DNA from: an uncultured Anaerolineales bacterium
GTDB lineage: Bacteria > Chloroflexota > Anaerolineae > Anaerolineales > UBA6663
Assembly (NCBI GenBank): GCA_937952305.1
Contig: CALFZO010000158.1
Location: forward strand, 50,629 to 114,628
Direction: 5' to 3'
DNA length: 64,000 nt
A program made the translations under genes and the position numbers. A model generated the notes under the pieces. It was not told the DNA's origin. It did no database searches and worked only from the letters and a program-made list of their open reading frames with translations. The number at the start of each line of letters is the position of its first letter. Position 1 is the first letter of the stretch. Shown in pieces: positions 20,292 to 30,314 of this stretch.

Positions 20292-23200
20292 ATGACTAAG
20301 GCGTCCATCCGACTGGCATTCTTTGGCGATGACGAAGTCGCTGGGCAGCGGGTCCAGGCCGCCCTGCGGCAGGCCGGCCTGGACTTTGAATGGCGCGGCG
20401 CGGACAGTCTGGCCGCGGCCCCGGCGTTGCTGGCCGGCGGCGTGGACTTGGCCCTGGCCCACTTCCCGCCCGCCGCGGACGGGCTGGACGAGTTCTTGGC
20501 CGCCAACGCCGGCCGGCCTTGGATAGCGCTCGCGGCGCCGGCCGATGAGGCGGCCGCGCTGGCCTGGCTCGAGCGCGGCGCCTGCGACTGTCTCTGCCTG
20601 GATCGGCTGGCGCGTCTGCCTCGGGTCGTGACGCGCGCGGTGGCGGCTCAGCGCGGCGCCGAGCCGGCTGCCGAAACCGGCGGGCTGTGGGCCAGGGCCG
20701 GGCAGGCCCTGGTGGCCGGCGCCTCCCATGCCCTGGTCCTGTTGGAGGCCGAGGGCCGCATCCTGGATTTCAACGCCCTGGCCGCGGACCAGGCGCGGCG
20801 CCTTTACGGGCGGCCGCTCGTCCGCGGCGCTGCCTTCACCGATTACTTCTCCGCTCCCCAACGCGCCGATTTTGAGCGGCAGGGCCGGGCGGCCTGGCTG
20901 GGCCAGGTCGGTAACATTGAAGTCTCGCTGATTGGCGAGGATGGCCGGCCCCACTGGCTGCAAGTGCGCTTCTTCCCGGTGCGGTCTGACGCGGACGCTG
21001 TTGTGGCGGTGTGCCTGGCCTGCGCCGACATCACCGAGGCGCGCCAGGCGGAAGCGCTGCTGCGCGGCACGTCGGAGCTCTTCCGTTCGGCCATCGACGC
21101 CCTGGTGGACAATGTCTGCGTGCTGGACGGCGACGGCCGCCTGCTGGCTGTCAACCGCGCCTGGCGCGAGTTTCTGGACGCCAACCGCGAGACCGACGCG
21201 CAGGCCGCGGCCTCGGGGGAGGGCGTCAACTACCTGGCGGTCTGTGAGCGTGCGGCGGCCGCCGGTGACGCCGACGCCGGGGTCTTCGCGCAGGGCTTGC
21301 AGGCTGTTCTGGCCGGCGCGCGCGACCGTTTTGAACACGAGTACCCGTGCCACTCACCCACCGAGCGGCGTTGGTTCATCGGCCATGTGCGCCGGATCTC
21401 GGGCCCCGGGCCGGCGCGCGCGGTGGTGGCCCACCAGAACATCACCGCCCTGCGCCTGGCCGAGCTGCATTGGCGCGAGAGCCGGCAGCTCCTGCATACG
21501 TACTTCGATCACTCGCCGTCCGGCATGGCCCTGCTCGACACCGACCTGCGCTTTGTGGCCGTCAACCAGGCGATGGCGGTCTTCAACGGAATGCCGGTTT
21601 CGGCCCACCTGGGCCGCCCCCTGGCCGCCGTGGACGCGGACATGGCCGCGCACCTGGAAGGGCTGCTGCGCGAAGTGCTGGCCACCGGGCAGCCTCGCCT
21701 GGGGCTGGAGGTGTCCGGGCCGTCGCAGAACCGCCCCGGCCAGATCAGCCATTACCTGGCCTCGTACTTCCCGGTGACCGACGCCGACAAGCGCCGGATC
21801 GGTGTCGGCGCGGTGGTCACCGACATCACGGAGCGTGTGCAGGCTGAGCGCGCCCGGCGCGCCAGCGAGGCCGCTTTCAACAGCCTCTTTGAGAACAGCC
21901 AGTTGGGGATCGCGCAGATTCCGCTCCGCGGCGACCGACCCCTGACGGACCTGCCCCTGACGCGCGTGAATGCATCCTTCGCCCGCCTGCTCGGCGAAAC
22001 ACCGGAAGCCCTGGCCGCCCGGACTGTCCGCGACATTACTTTCCAGCCCGATCTGGAACGCGACGTCGCCATCGAGGCCGAATGGCAGCGGTCCTCAACC
22101 TCGCCCAGTTTCCGCGCCGGTTACGAGAAGCGCTATGTCACTCGCGATGGGCGCGTCGTGCCCGTGCTGTTGACGTCTGTGATCGTGCCGGACGAGGCCC
22201 GCCAGCCGGCCTCGATCCTGGCGCTGGTGACCGACCTGACCGAACTGCGCCAGCGCGAGACCGAATTGCGGACCCTGGCCGAGAACTCACCCGACCTGAT
22301 CATGCGGGTGAGCGCGGACATGCGCTGCCTGTACGTCAATCGCCGCTTCCGGTCTTTGGGAACCTTGGCGCCTCTGGCGATGGCGGGCAAAGCGCTTAAT
22401 GATCTGGGCCTCCCCGCCGCGGTGGCGGCCAGGGCCGAGGCGCTGGTGGAGGGTGTCGTCCGCACCGGCCAACCCGCCGAGGTCCACTTCACGCTGCCTG
22501 ACCCGGATGGGCCGCGCTGGCAGGAGGCCCGTGTGGTGCCGGAGTTTGCGCCGGACGGCCGGGTGGCGAGCGTGCTGGGCCTCAGCCGGGACATCACCGA
22601 CCGGGTGCGCGCCGAGCAGGCGCTGGCGCGCGAGCGGATCCTGTTCGAAGCCGGCCCGGCCGTTGGGTACGAGCGGGACCGCGCCGGCACCATCACTTAC
22701 ATCACCCCCAACGTCGCCCAGTTTGGCTACACCCCGCTTGCCTTCACATCCGGCGCAGTCAGCCTGCCAACTCTGGTGCCGCCCGAGGACTGGGCGCGTG
22801 TGCGCGCCCAGATCCAGGCCGACCAGGCGGCCGGCCGGGGCTGGGGTCTGTATGAGTACCGGCTGCGCTGCGCGGATGGCTCCGAGCGCTGGGTGCTGGA
22901 CTACACGCGCTTCCTGCCGGACGACCCGGAGCGGGCCGCCCACGGCTATCTGCTGGATATCACCGAGCGCAAGCGGTCGGAGGCGATCTGGCAGGCCCGG
23001 GCGCGGCTGGCCGAGTTCGCGTCCACGCACAGCCTGGGCGAGTTGCTGACCGCCACCCTGGATGAGGTGGAGGCCCTCACCGACAGCCGCATCGGCTTCT
23101 ACCACTTTCTGGAGGCCGACCAGCACACGCTGTCATTGCAGGCCTGGTCCACGCGCACGGTCCGCGAGTCCTGCACGGCGCAGGGCTTTGACCGGCACTA

Positions 23201-25025
23201 CGACGTCAGCCGGGCCGGGATCTGGGTGGATTGCATTCGCGAACGCCGGCCGGTTATTCACAACGACTATGCCGCCGCGCCGGGCCGGCAGGGGATGCCG
23301 GACGGGCACGCGGCCGTGACCCGGGAGGTGGTGGTCCCGGTCTTCCGCGGCGACCAGATCGTGGCCGTTCTGGGTGTCGGCAACAAGCCGTGGCCGTATG
23401 GCGACGAGGATGTGCGGGTGGTGAGCCTGCTGGCCGACCTGGCCTGGGACATCGCCGAGCGCAAGCAGGCCGAAGCGCGCCTGCGCGAGAGCGAGCAGCG
23501 TTTCCGCGCTTTCTTCGAGAATGCGCCGCTCTACTGTTACATGGTAGCCCCGGACGGCCGCATCCTCGACATCAACCGGGCCGCCCTGCAGGCCTACGGC
23601 TACACGCGCGCCGAGCTCGTCGGCCAGCCGGTGACTCGCCTGTACACGCCCGAGCTTGAGCAGCGGGCCGCCAGCCTCAACGCCCAGTGGCGCGCGACCG
23701 GCGAACTGCGTGACGTGGCCTTGTCTGTAGCGACGCGCACCGGCACGACGCGCACGATCGAGTTGAGCCTGGACGTCGTGCGCGACGAGGCCGGCCAGAT
23801 CCTGTATTCGACCTCGATCCAGCACGACGTGACGGAGCGCCTGGCGGCTGAGGCCGAACTGCAGCTGACGCTGGGCCGCCTGCGGATCGTGAACCAGATC
23901 ACCCAGGGGATCCTGGCGGCCCGCTCTCCGGTTGAGATCGCTCAAACGGCCGTGGATCAACTGGCCGAGTGGCTCCCATGTGAGCACGTCGGGGTGGGCC
24001 TGTTTGACCCGGACGCTACCCTGCGCATTCTGGCCGCGCGCGTGGCCGGGCGGCACCCGGCGGCGGCGTGGACCCGGTTGGCGGTCTCGGACGTCGCCAG
24101 TCTGCGTGCGCTGCAGGGCGGGGAGATGATCCTGGGCGGGCCGGAGGTGGTGCGCGACTTTCCCGCCGTGCAGGCCTTGGTCGTTCAGGCCGGCCTCCGT
24201 TCCTTTCTGGCCGTGCCGCTGTCCGCGGACGGGCGCGTGATCGGAACGCTGGGCCTGGCCGCCGTCGCCGGCAGCTACTTCACGGCGGCGCGTATCGCGG
24301 TGGTGCGCGAGATAGCCGATGAACTCGGCGTGGTGCTGTCTGAGGCGCGCCTGCGCGAGCGCGCCCAGGCCGCCGAGGCCGAGTACCGGGCGCTGGCCCG
24401 CCGGCTTGTGGACTTGGAGGAGACGGAACGCCGGCGCCTGGCCCGTGAGCTGCATGATCAGGTCGGCCAGAATCTGGGCGTCTTGGGGCTGGAGTTGAAC
24501 CGTCTGCGGGATCATCTGGCGCCCAGCGCCGGCCCGGCGGTGCTGGACGAGGCGCTGAGTGTGGTGGCGGATGTGATCGCCAGTATCCGCGGCGTCATGT
24601 CCGACCTGCGTCCGCCTGTTTTGGACGACTATGGGCTTGTGGCGGCGCTGCGCTGGTATGGTGAGCACGTCCAGCGCCGCACCGGCCTGCACGTCGTGGT
24701 GGCCGACGAGGAGTTGTCGCCGCGCCTGCCGGCGCCGGCCGAACTGGCGCTGTTCCGCATCACCCAGGAGGCCTTGAACAATGTCCACCGGCACGCGCGC
24801 GCCCAGCGTGTGGACATTTACCTGGAGGCGGAGGGGCCGCAGGCGACGCTGACGATCGCCGATGACGGCCAGGGCTTTGATCCGGCCGCTGTGAGCGGGC
24901 CAGGGCCTGAATCTGGCTGGGGTCTGATCAACATGCGTGAGCGGGCGGCGGCCGTAGGCGCCCAATTGCGCGCCGAGTCCGGCCCGAGCCGGGGCACACA
25001 CATCATTGTGGAGATCCCGCGATGA
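20292..25025 (+). CDS. Large soluble multi-PAS/GAF histidine kinase (NarL-type)
   Basis: 1578 residues from the ATG at 20292; an upstream in-frame ATG at 20229 lacks a ribosome site. The first about 115 residues look like a degenerate receiver. Then come six PAS-type units, a GAF domain (around HYDVSRAGIWVDCIRERRPVIHNDY), a seventh PAS, a second GAF, and a HisKA_3 kinase with LARELHDQVGQ (His1388). The ATPase domain has EALNNVHRHA, DDGQGFDP and GLINMRERA. No membrane helix is evident, so it is probably cytosolic and integrates several small-molecule or redox signals. The stop overlaps the next gene (ATGA), encoding its likely partner regulator. No haem or flavin ligand motif was assigned. Confidence 0.9.
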   Translation: MTKASIRLAFFGDDEVAGQRVQAALRQAGLDFEWRGADSLAAAPALLAGGVDLALAHFPPAADGLDEFLAANAGRPWIALAAPADEAAALAWLERGACDCLCLDRLARLPRVVTRAVAAQRGAEPAAETGGLWARAGQALVAGASHALVLLEAEGRILDFNALAADQARRLYGRPLVRGAAFTDYFSAPQRADFERQGRAAWLGQVGNIEVSLIGEDGRPHWLQVRFFPVRSDADAVVAVCLACADITEARQAEALLRGTSELFRSAIDALVDNVCVLDGDGRLLAVNRAWREFLDANRETDAQAAASGEGVNYLAVCERAAAAGDADAGVFAQGLQAVLAGARDRFEHEYPCHSPTERRWFIGHVRRISGPGPARAVVAHQNITALRLAELHWRESRQLLHTYFDHSPSGMALLDTDLRFVAVNQAMAVFNGMPVSAHLGRPLAAVDADMAAHLEGLLREVLATGQPRLGLEVSGPSQNRPGQISHYLASYFPVTDADKRRIGVGAVVTDITERVQAERARRASEAAFNSLFENSQLGIAQIPLRGDRPLTDLPLTRVNASFARLLGETPEALAARTVRDITFQPDLERDVAIEAEWQRSSTSPSFRAGYEKRYVTRDGRVVPVLLTSVIVPDEARQPASILALVTDLTELRQRETELRTLAENSPDLIMRVSADMRCLYVNRRFRSLGTLAPLAMAGKALNDLGLPAAVAARAEALVEGVVRTGQPAEVHFTLPDPDGPRWQEARVVPEFAPDGRVASVLGLSRDITDRVRAEQALARERILFEAGPAVGYERDRAGTITYITPNVAQFGYTPLAFTSGAVSLPTLVPPEDWARVRAQIQADQAAGRGWGLYEYRLRCADGSERWVLDYTRFLPDDPERAAHGYLLDITERKRSEAIWQARARLAEFASTHSLGELLTATLDEVEALTDSRIGFYHFLEADQHTLSLQAWSTRTVRESCTAQGFDRHYDVSRAGIWVDCIRERRPVIHNDYAAAPGRQGMPDGHAAVTREVVVPVFRGDQIVAVLGVGNKPWPYGDEDVRVVSLLADLAWDIAERKQAEARLRESEQRFRAFFENAPLYCYMVAPDGRILDINRAALQAYGYTRAELVGQPVTRLYTPELEQRAASLNAQWRATGELRDVALSVATRTGTTRTIELSLDVVRDEAGQILYSTSIQHDVTERLAAEAELQLTLGRLRIVNQITQGILAARSPVEIAQTAVDQLAEWLPCEHVGVGLFDPDATLRILAARVAGRHPAAAWTRLAVSDVASLRALQGGEMILGGPEVVRDFPAVQALVVQAGLRSFLAVPLSADGRVIGTLGLAAVAGSYFTAARIAVVREIADELGVVLSEARLRERAQAAEAEYRALARRLVDLEETERRRLARELHDQVGQNLGVLGLELNRLRDHLAPSAGPAVLDEALSVVADVIASIRGVMSDLRPPVLDDYGLVAALRWYGEHVQRRTGLHVVVADEELSPRLPAPAELALFRITQEALNNVHRHARAQRVDIYLEAEGPQATLTIADDGQGFDPAAVSGPGPESGWGLINMRERAAAVGAQLRAESGPSRGTHIIVEIPR

Positions 25026-25687
25026 GCGCGGCGGCAATCCGGATCCTGCTGGCGGACGACCACACGGTCCTGCGCGATGGCCTGCGCGCCTTATTGGAGG
25101 CGCAGCCGGATCTGTGTGTGGTCGCCGAGGCCGGCGACGGGCAGGCGGCGCTGGCCCTGGCGCAGAGCCACCGCCCAGACGTGCTGGTGCTCGACATCAC
25201 CATGCCGGGCCTCAACGGTCTGGATGTGCTGCGTGAGCTGCGCGCCGCGGACGGCCCGGAAGTGCGCGTGGTCTTTTTGACGATGCATGCCACGGCCGAG
25301 CACGTCTACCGGGCCATCCAGGGCGGCGCGCTGGGCTATGTGTTCAAAGAGAGTCTGGGCAGCGAATTGGTGAGCGCCGTGCGCCAGGCGGCCGCCGGCC
25401 AACGCTACCTGTGCTCGCGCGCGACGGCGATCGCCCTGGACGACTACGCGCGCCGGTCGCGCACTGGCGACTTTGAAACCCCATTGGATCGTCTGAGTCC
25501 GCATGAACGCCAGGTGCTGCAGTTCCTGGCGGAAGGCCTTTCCAACGTCGCCATCGCCGAACGCTTGTCGATCTCGGCCAAGACAGTGGAGACCTACCGC
25601 CTGCGCCTCATGCGCAAATTGGAGATCAAGGACCTGGTGGGTCTGGTCAAGTTCGCGCTCCGCCACGGCCTGACCGAGCTGGAATAA
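25022..25687 (+). CDS. NarL/FixJ-family response regulator
   Basis: 221 residues. Receiver with DD at 12-13, phosphoacceptor Asp58 (VLDITMPGLNG) and Thr in FLTMHA. The residue normally Lys is in YVFKES. The C-terminal LuxR-type helix-turn-helix has LSPHERQVLQFLAEGLSNVAIAERL and KTVETYRLRLM. It overlaps the large kinase gene by 4 bases, so the two form a HisKA_3/NarL pair. Targets unknown. Confidence 0.93.
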   Translation: MSAAAIRILLADDHTVLRDGLRALLEAQPDLCVVAEAGDGQAALALAQSHRPDVLVLDITMPGLNGLDVLRELRAADGPEVRVVFLTMHATAEHVYRAIQGGALGYVFKESLGSELVSAVRQAAAGQRYLCSRATAIALDDYARRSRTGDFETPLDRLSPHERQVLQFLAEGLSNVAIAERLSISAKTVETYRLRLMRKLEIKDLVGLVKFALRHGLTELE

Positions 25688-25829
25688 CCCGGACCTGCTC
25701 GGGCCCCGCTGGTTCCCCCAGGAAATTGTCTGCCGTTACGACGGCGATCTGTAGGGGATTGCTGACAGACAGGCCGGGCCAGTCGCCGTACGATGGCGCC
25801 ATCAGTCGCCGGGGCAGGTTTGGCCGTCA

Positions 25830-26231
25830 ATGTCAGTCCTTACTTTTCTGGTAGTTGAGGATCACCCACGCCTGCGCGCCTCGCTGTGCGCGTGGCTGCG
25901 GCACGCCTACGCCGGTTGCGAGTGTGTCGAGGCCGAGACCGGCGCCGCCGCCCTGGCGCAGTCCACGCCGCCGCACGTCGTGCTGTTGGATGTCAGCCTG
26001 CCGGACATGTCCGGCCTGGCTGTTGCCCAGCAAATGCTGGCGCGCTCTCCCAGCCTGCCCATCATTATCATTACGATGCATGACGCCGCCCTTTACCGTG
26101 ACGACGCCCGCGCGATCGGCGCCGCCGCCTTCGTGCCCAAGGATCAGCTGCCGAGCGCACTGGCCAGCGCCTTGCGCACCATCCTGGCCGGTGAGGCCGA
26201 TGGCGCTGCTCCGCGCCCGTCCTCGCAGTAA
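25830..26231 (+). CDS. Stand-alone receiver domain protein
   Basis: 133 residues holding only a receiver: acidic pair ED at 10-11, phosphoacceptor Asp54 (LLDVSLPDMSG), Thr in IITMHD and Lys in FVPKDQL, followed by a short Ala/Pro tail. No output domain follows. It sits between the NarL regulator (142-base gap) and the HD-GYP gene (24-base gap) on the same strand. It may relay phosphate between the kinase and another partner, or act by protein binding. No clear ribosome site precedes the ATG. Confidence 0.8.
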   Translation: MSVLTFLVVEDHPRLRASLCAWLRHAYAGCECVEAETGAAALAQSTPPHVVLLDVSLPDMSGLAVAQQMLARSPSLPIIIITMHDAALYRDDARAIGAAAFVPKDQLPSALASALRTILAGEADGAAPRPSSQ

Positions 26232-26255
26232 CTGCTCTGCTCACGCCGCCGAACG

Positions 26256-29200
26256 ATGGCATACTCGACCCGCCTCAGACAGACGACGGCCACCGCCCTG
26301 CGGCGGTGGCCGTGGCTTTGGTATCTGGCGGCGGCCGGGGCCTCGCTGGCGGCGGCGCGCGTGACGGCTTCGTACCAGACTGAGGCGGGCGCGCTCGTTA
26401 TCTTTCGGGCTAGCGTGGGCCTGTGGCTGGCCTTGCTCGTCGTTTGTCCCTGGCGCCACTGGGTGGCGTTGGTCGCGGCCTTGGCGGTCGGCGGCGGCCT
26501 GAACCTGGCGCTTTCGGGGACATGGTCGGCGGAGACCGCGCTGCGGTTGGGGGTTGACGTCTGCCAGGCCGGGTTGGCGGCCGGCCTGCTGCGCCTGTGG
26601 CTCGGCCCGGCCTTCACCTTTGAGCGTCTCGCCCACGTTTTTGCCCTGATCGGCGTGCCCGTGGCCACAGGCGCCCTGCTGAACCTGGCGCTCGTCGGCC
26701 CGCTTGCGCTCGGCGCGGCCACTGGGTCGGCGGTCTGGTCGGCCTGGCGCGAACACTGGGCCGCCGACGCCATCGCTTTCATCGTGGTCGCCCCGGCCGT
26801 CGTCGCCTGGCTGATTCCGCAGCGGCCCTGGGCGGGCCAGCCGCGTGGCTGGCGCGCGGCGGCTGTGCCGCTTGGGCTTCTGACCTTCCTGGGCGCGCTG
26901 GCGTTCAGCCTGCCCGGTGCCGCCGATCTGACGGCGATGGGCCTGCTGTACCTGCTCTGGCTGGTGCTGGTGGGGTTGGCGGCCTTCGCGGGCGTGCGCG
27001 CGCTGACGCTGGGTTTGGTGGTGGTGGCCGGGGCCGGCCTGTGGGCGTTGGCGGAGGGCCGCGGATTCTTCAGCCAGTTCGGCGTCAGCGCGGCCGATCG
27101 AGTCTCGGCCCTGCAGCTCTACCTAAGCCTGGCCTCAACGGGCCTGTTGGTCCTGGCCGCCCTGATCACCGGGCGGAGGCGCGCCGAAGCGGATCTGCAC
27201 GAGAGCGAAGCCCGCTTCCGCCTGCTGGCCGAGAACTCCACCGACCTGATTCTGCGCCTCGACCTGGACGGCGTCTGCCGCTATGCCTCGCCGGCCAGCC
27301 GGGCGCACCTGGGCTATCCGCCGGAAGACCTGCTGGGTCAACCGTTTCTGACGTTCGTCGAGGCGGCGGATCGCGCGGCCTGGACGGCGGCGCAGGGGGC
27401 GCTGTTGACGACGATTGACCAGCAGAGCGTGGTCTGCCGCGTGCGGCGCCAGGATGGGGCCGTGCGCTGGTTGGAGGCCTCGGGCCGGGCCGTGTCTGAG
27501 CCGGCGACTGGCGCCCGGCGCGAGCTGCAGTTCACGGTCCGCGACGTCACCGATCGGCAGCTGGCTCAGTTCGATCTGGAGCGGCGCACGGCTGAGCTGG
27601 CGGCCATTAACCGCATCATCGTGGCCGCCGCCGCCGCTCAGGATCTGCGGAGTCTGCTGCAGGCGGCCGCCTGTGAGATCCGCCAGCTCCTGGACGGGCG
27701 CAATTGTGGCATCGCCCTGATCGACAACTCCGGCCAGTCTTTGACCGTGGCCGCGGATGCGAACGCCGACCCGGCCGAGCCGAGTGCGGTGGGCCTGCAG
27801 TTTCCGATCAATGACAATGCCTCGACGCAATGGGTGCTGCAGAACCGGCAATCGCTGGCGGTGGCGGACGCGCAGACCGACCCGCGCACTGCGCCCCTGC
27901 AGGCGTTGATGGCGGCGCGCCAGACGCGGGCGCTGTTGATCGCGCCGCTGCTGAGCCGCGAGGCCGTGATCGGCACTATCGGCGTGGACCGCACGGAGGT
28001 CGGCCGCGATTTTGCCGCCGCGGAGATCGCGTGGCTGGAGACATTGGCCGCCCAGCTGGCCGGCTCCATCGAGAACCTGCGTCTGCGGGAGGTGGCCCGG
28101 CGGCGCGCGGAGGAGTTCGCGGCCCTGGTCGAGACCGCCCGCGCGCTGGGCCTGCATCAAGACGAGCACTGGCTCGTGAACACCGTCATCGAGCGGGCGC
28201 TGGAGCTGATCCCGGCCACTGGAGCCGAGGTCTTTCTCTACAACGAGGCGGCCGGCGTGCTTAACTTGACGGTGGCGCGCGGCTTGCCGCTGGAATCGGG
28301 TTTGCATATTCAGCCGGGCCGAGGCGCCGCCGGCCTCATCGCCCGTACGTGGCAGCCTCTGCTCCTGGATGACTACTCCCATTGGTCCGGCCGGCTGCCG
28401 GAACTGGAGCACATCCCCTTCGGCGCCTACCTGGGCGTGCCGATGCTGTATGCTGGCCACCTGGTGGGGGTGCTGGCCGTGGTCGATGTTGACCGGGCGC
28501 CGCGCCGCTTCACCCAGGCCGAGGCCGAACTGCTGGGCCTGCTGGCTGGCCAGGCGGCCGGCGCGATCCACAACAAGGGCCTGCTGGACGAGGCGCGCCA
28601 GCGCGCTGACCAGTTGGCGCTGCTGTATGACGCCGGGCTGGCCCTCAACGGCGTGCTCGATCCGACGACCCAGCTGGCCTACCTGCTTAAGATCGCGGGC
28701 CAGGCCCTCGAGGCGGACCAGATCGCGTTTTATCGGCGCGAGCCGGAGAGCCAGGCCGTGGGGTTTGAGATGGGGTTGGAGCGGACGCCGGCCGGCTCGC
28801 ATCGGCCCTTGGCCGAGCCGGGGCCGGCCGCGACGGCCGAGGCCTCGCCGGTAGCCTGGGTGGCCCGGCATCGCGTGCCCTTGCAGATCGCGGATCGGGG
28901 CGCTGAGCCCGGCCGCTGGCTCAGTGACCCGGCGGCCCAGTCTGGCCTGTGGGTGCCGGTGGAACATGCCGGCAAGCTGTACGGCATCCTGGCCGCTCTG
29001 AGCCGCCAGGCCCTGTTCTTCAACGACCGGGCCGAGCGCCTGCTGCTGTTGTTTGCCAATCAGACGGCGGTCGCCATCCGCAATGCCCGGCTGTTTGCCG
29101 AGACCGAGCGGCGGCTGAGCCGCGTGCAGGGCCTGCGCCGGATCGATGCCGCCATCGCGGCCGGACCGCAGCTGGCGCGCATCCTGGGGACTCTGCTGGA

Positions 29201-30197
29201 GGAGGTCACCGCCGTGGCGGGCGTGGCCGCGGCCAGTCTGGCCCTGGCGGAGCGGCCCTCCGGCCGGCTGTCGGTGGCCGCCAGCCGCGGCCTCCCGGAG
29301 GCATCCCCCGGCCTGGCGCCGTTGCAGCTCGGCGTGGGCAGCGTCGGGCGGCTGGCGGCCCAACTGGCGCGCGTGGACGTGTCGCCGGCAGCCCTAGCGC
29401 CAACCGACTTTGAGCGCTCAGCGATTCTGAGCCAGCCCGGCTTCACGGATTATCACGCGGTCCCGTTGGTGTCCAACGGTCAGACAATCGGCCTGCTGGA
29501 GGTCTACAACGGCACGCCCCAAGCTCTCGATGCGGAGGCCTTGGACTACCTGGAGGCGCTGGCGGGCCAGGGGGCGCTGGCCGTCGACCAGGTCCGGCTG
29601 TTTGAGGAGTTGCAGCGCTCCAACCAGGATTTGACCAGCGCCTACGACGCCACGATCGAAGGCTGGTCCCGCGCCGTAGACCTGCGTGACCGCGAAACAG
29701 AGGGCCACACACAGCGGGTGGCCGAGATGACGGTGTACCTGGCGCGCGCCCTGGGCGTTGACGGAGCCGACCTGGTCCATCTGCGGCGCGGCGCTCTGCT
29801 GCACGATATCGGCAAGCTCGGCATCCCGGACGCCATCCTGCTCAAGCCGGACAAACTGACGGAGGCAGAGTGGCAGGTCATGCGCCGCCATCCCGGCTAC
29901 GCGTATGAGTGGTTGTCGCCGGTAGGGTTCCTGCGGCCGGCCCTGGGCATCCCGTACTGCCATCACGAGCGCCTGGACGGCAGCGGTTATCCGCGCGGGC
30001 TGCGCGGCGACGCGATCCCATTGGCGGCGCGCATCTTCGCCGTGGCCGACGTCTGGGACGCGCTCTGCTCCGACCGCCGCTACCGGCCGGCCTGGCCCGA
30101 GCCCAAAGTGCTGGCCTATCTGCAGGAGATGGCCGGCCGCCACTTCGACCCGCGCGCCGTTCAGGCTCTCTTGGAACTGCGCCGGGCGGCCGGCTGA
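26256..30197 (+). CDS. MASE1-PAS-GAF-HD-GYP signalling protein, predicted cyclic di-GMP phosphodiesterase
   Basis: 1313 residues. About eight membrane helices in the first 300 residues form a MASE1-like sensor (early FRASVGLWLALL). A PAS domain follows (about 315-435), then four GAF-like domains, then HD-GYP (about 1130-1305). The catalytic residues are complete: HTQRVAEM, LLHDIGK (HD at about 1183), RRHPGYAYEWL, HHERLDGSGYPRGL and VADVWDAL. HD-GYP proteins hydrolyse cyclic di-GMP to pGpG or GMP. The gene closes the signalling block and is probably co-transcribed with the receiver gene. The signal is unknown. Confidence 0.9.
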   Translation: MAYSTRLRQTTATALRRWPWLWYLAAAGASLAAARVTASYQTEAGALVIFRASVGLWLALLVVCPWRHWVALVAALAVGGGLNLALSGTWSAETALRLGVDVCQAGLAAGLLRLWLGPAFTFERLAHVFALIGVPVATGALLNLALVGPLALGAATGSAVWSAWREHWAADAIAFIVVAPAVVAWLIPQRPWAGQPRGWRAAAVPLGLLTFLGALAFSLPGAADLTAMGLLYLLWLVLVGLAAFAGVRALTLGLVVVAGAGLWALAEGRGFFSQFGVSAADRVSALQLYLSLASTGLLVLAALITGRRRAEADLHESEARFRLLAENSTDLILRLDLDGVCRYASPASRAHLGYPPEDLLGQPFLTFVEAADRAAWTAAQGALLTTIDQQSVVCRVRRQDGAVRWLEASGRAVSEPATGARRELQFTVRDVTDRQLAQFDLERRTAELAAINRIIVAAAAAQDLRSLLQAAACEIRQLLDGRNCGIALIDNSGQSLTVAADANADPAEPSAVGLQFPINDNASTQWVLQNRQSLAVADAQTDPRTAPLQALMAARQTRALLIAPLLSREAVIGTIGVDRTEVGRDFAAAEIAWLETLAAQLAGSIENLRLREVARRRAEEFAALVETARALGLHQDEHWLVNTVIERALELIPATGAEVFLYNEAAGVLNLTVARGLPLESGLHIQPGRGAAGLIARTWQPLLLDDYSHWSGRLPELEHIPFGAYLGVPMLYAGHLVGVLAVVDVDRAPRRFTQAEAELLGLLAGQAAGAIHNKGLLDEARQRADQLALLYDAGLALNGVLDPTTQLAYLLKIAGQALEADQIAFYRREPESQAVGFEMGLERTPAGSHRPLAEPGPAATAEASPVAWVARHRVPLQIADRGAEPGRWLSDPAAQSGLWVPVEHAGKLYGILAALSRQALFFNDRAERLLLLFANQTAVAIRNARLFAETERRLSRVQGLRRIDAAIAAGPQLARILGTLLEEVTAVAGVAAASLALAERPSGRLSVAASRGLPEASPGLAPLQLGVGSVGRLAAQLARVDVSPAALAPTDFERSAILSQPGFTDYHAVPLVSNGQTIGLLEVYNGTPQALDAEALDYLEALAGQGALAVDQVRLFEELQRSNQDLTSAYDATIEGWSRAVDLRDRETEGHTQRVAEMTVYLARALGVDGADLVHLRRGALLHDIGKLGIPDAILLKPDKLTEAEWQVMRRHPGYAYEWLSPVGFLRPALGIPYCHHERLDGSGYPRGLRGDAIPLAARIFAVADVWDALCSDRRYRPAWPEPKVLAYLQEMAGRHFDPRAVQALLELRRAAG

Positions 30198-30200
30198 GGC

Positions 30201-30206
30201 TATAAT
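30201..30206 (+). promoter_or_regulatory. Candidate -10 box (TATAAT) for the metallophosphoesterase gene
   Basis: A perfect TATAAT in GC-rich sequence, just after the HD-GYP gene stop and about 108 bases before the phosphoesterase start. No good -35 at standard spacing (TTGGAA is 24 bases away), so a stronger claim is not possible. Confidence 0.35.
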
Positions 30207-30314
30207 CGGCGCCATTCCTCAGGCGTTTCCCCGACCCCCAAGCCGGTGCTCTTCGGCCGCGCTGCCTGCCCGGCGGCCGGCGGGTGCGGGGAGGCGCGCG
30301 TTCCGGCGGGCACC

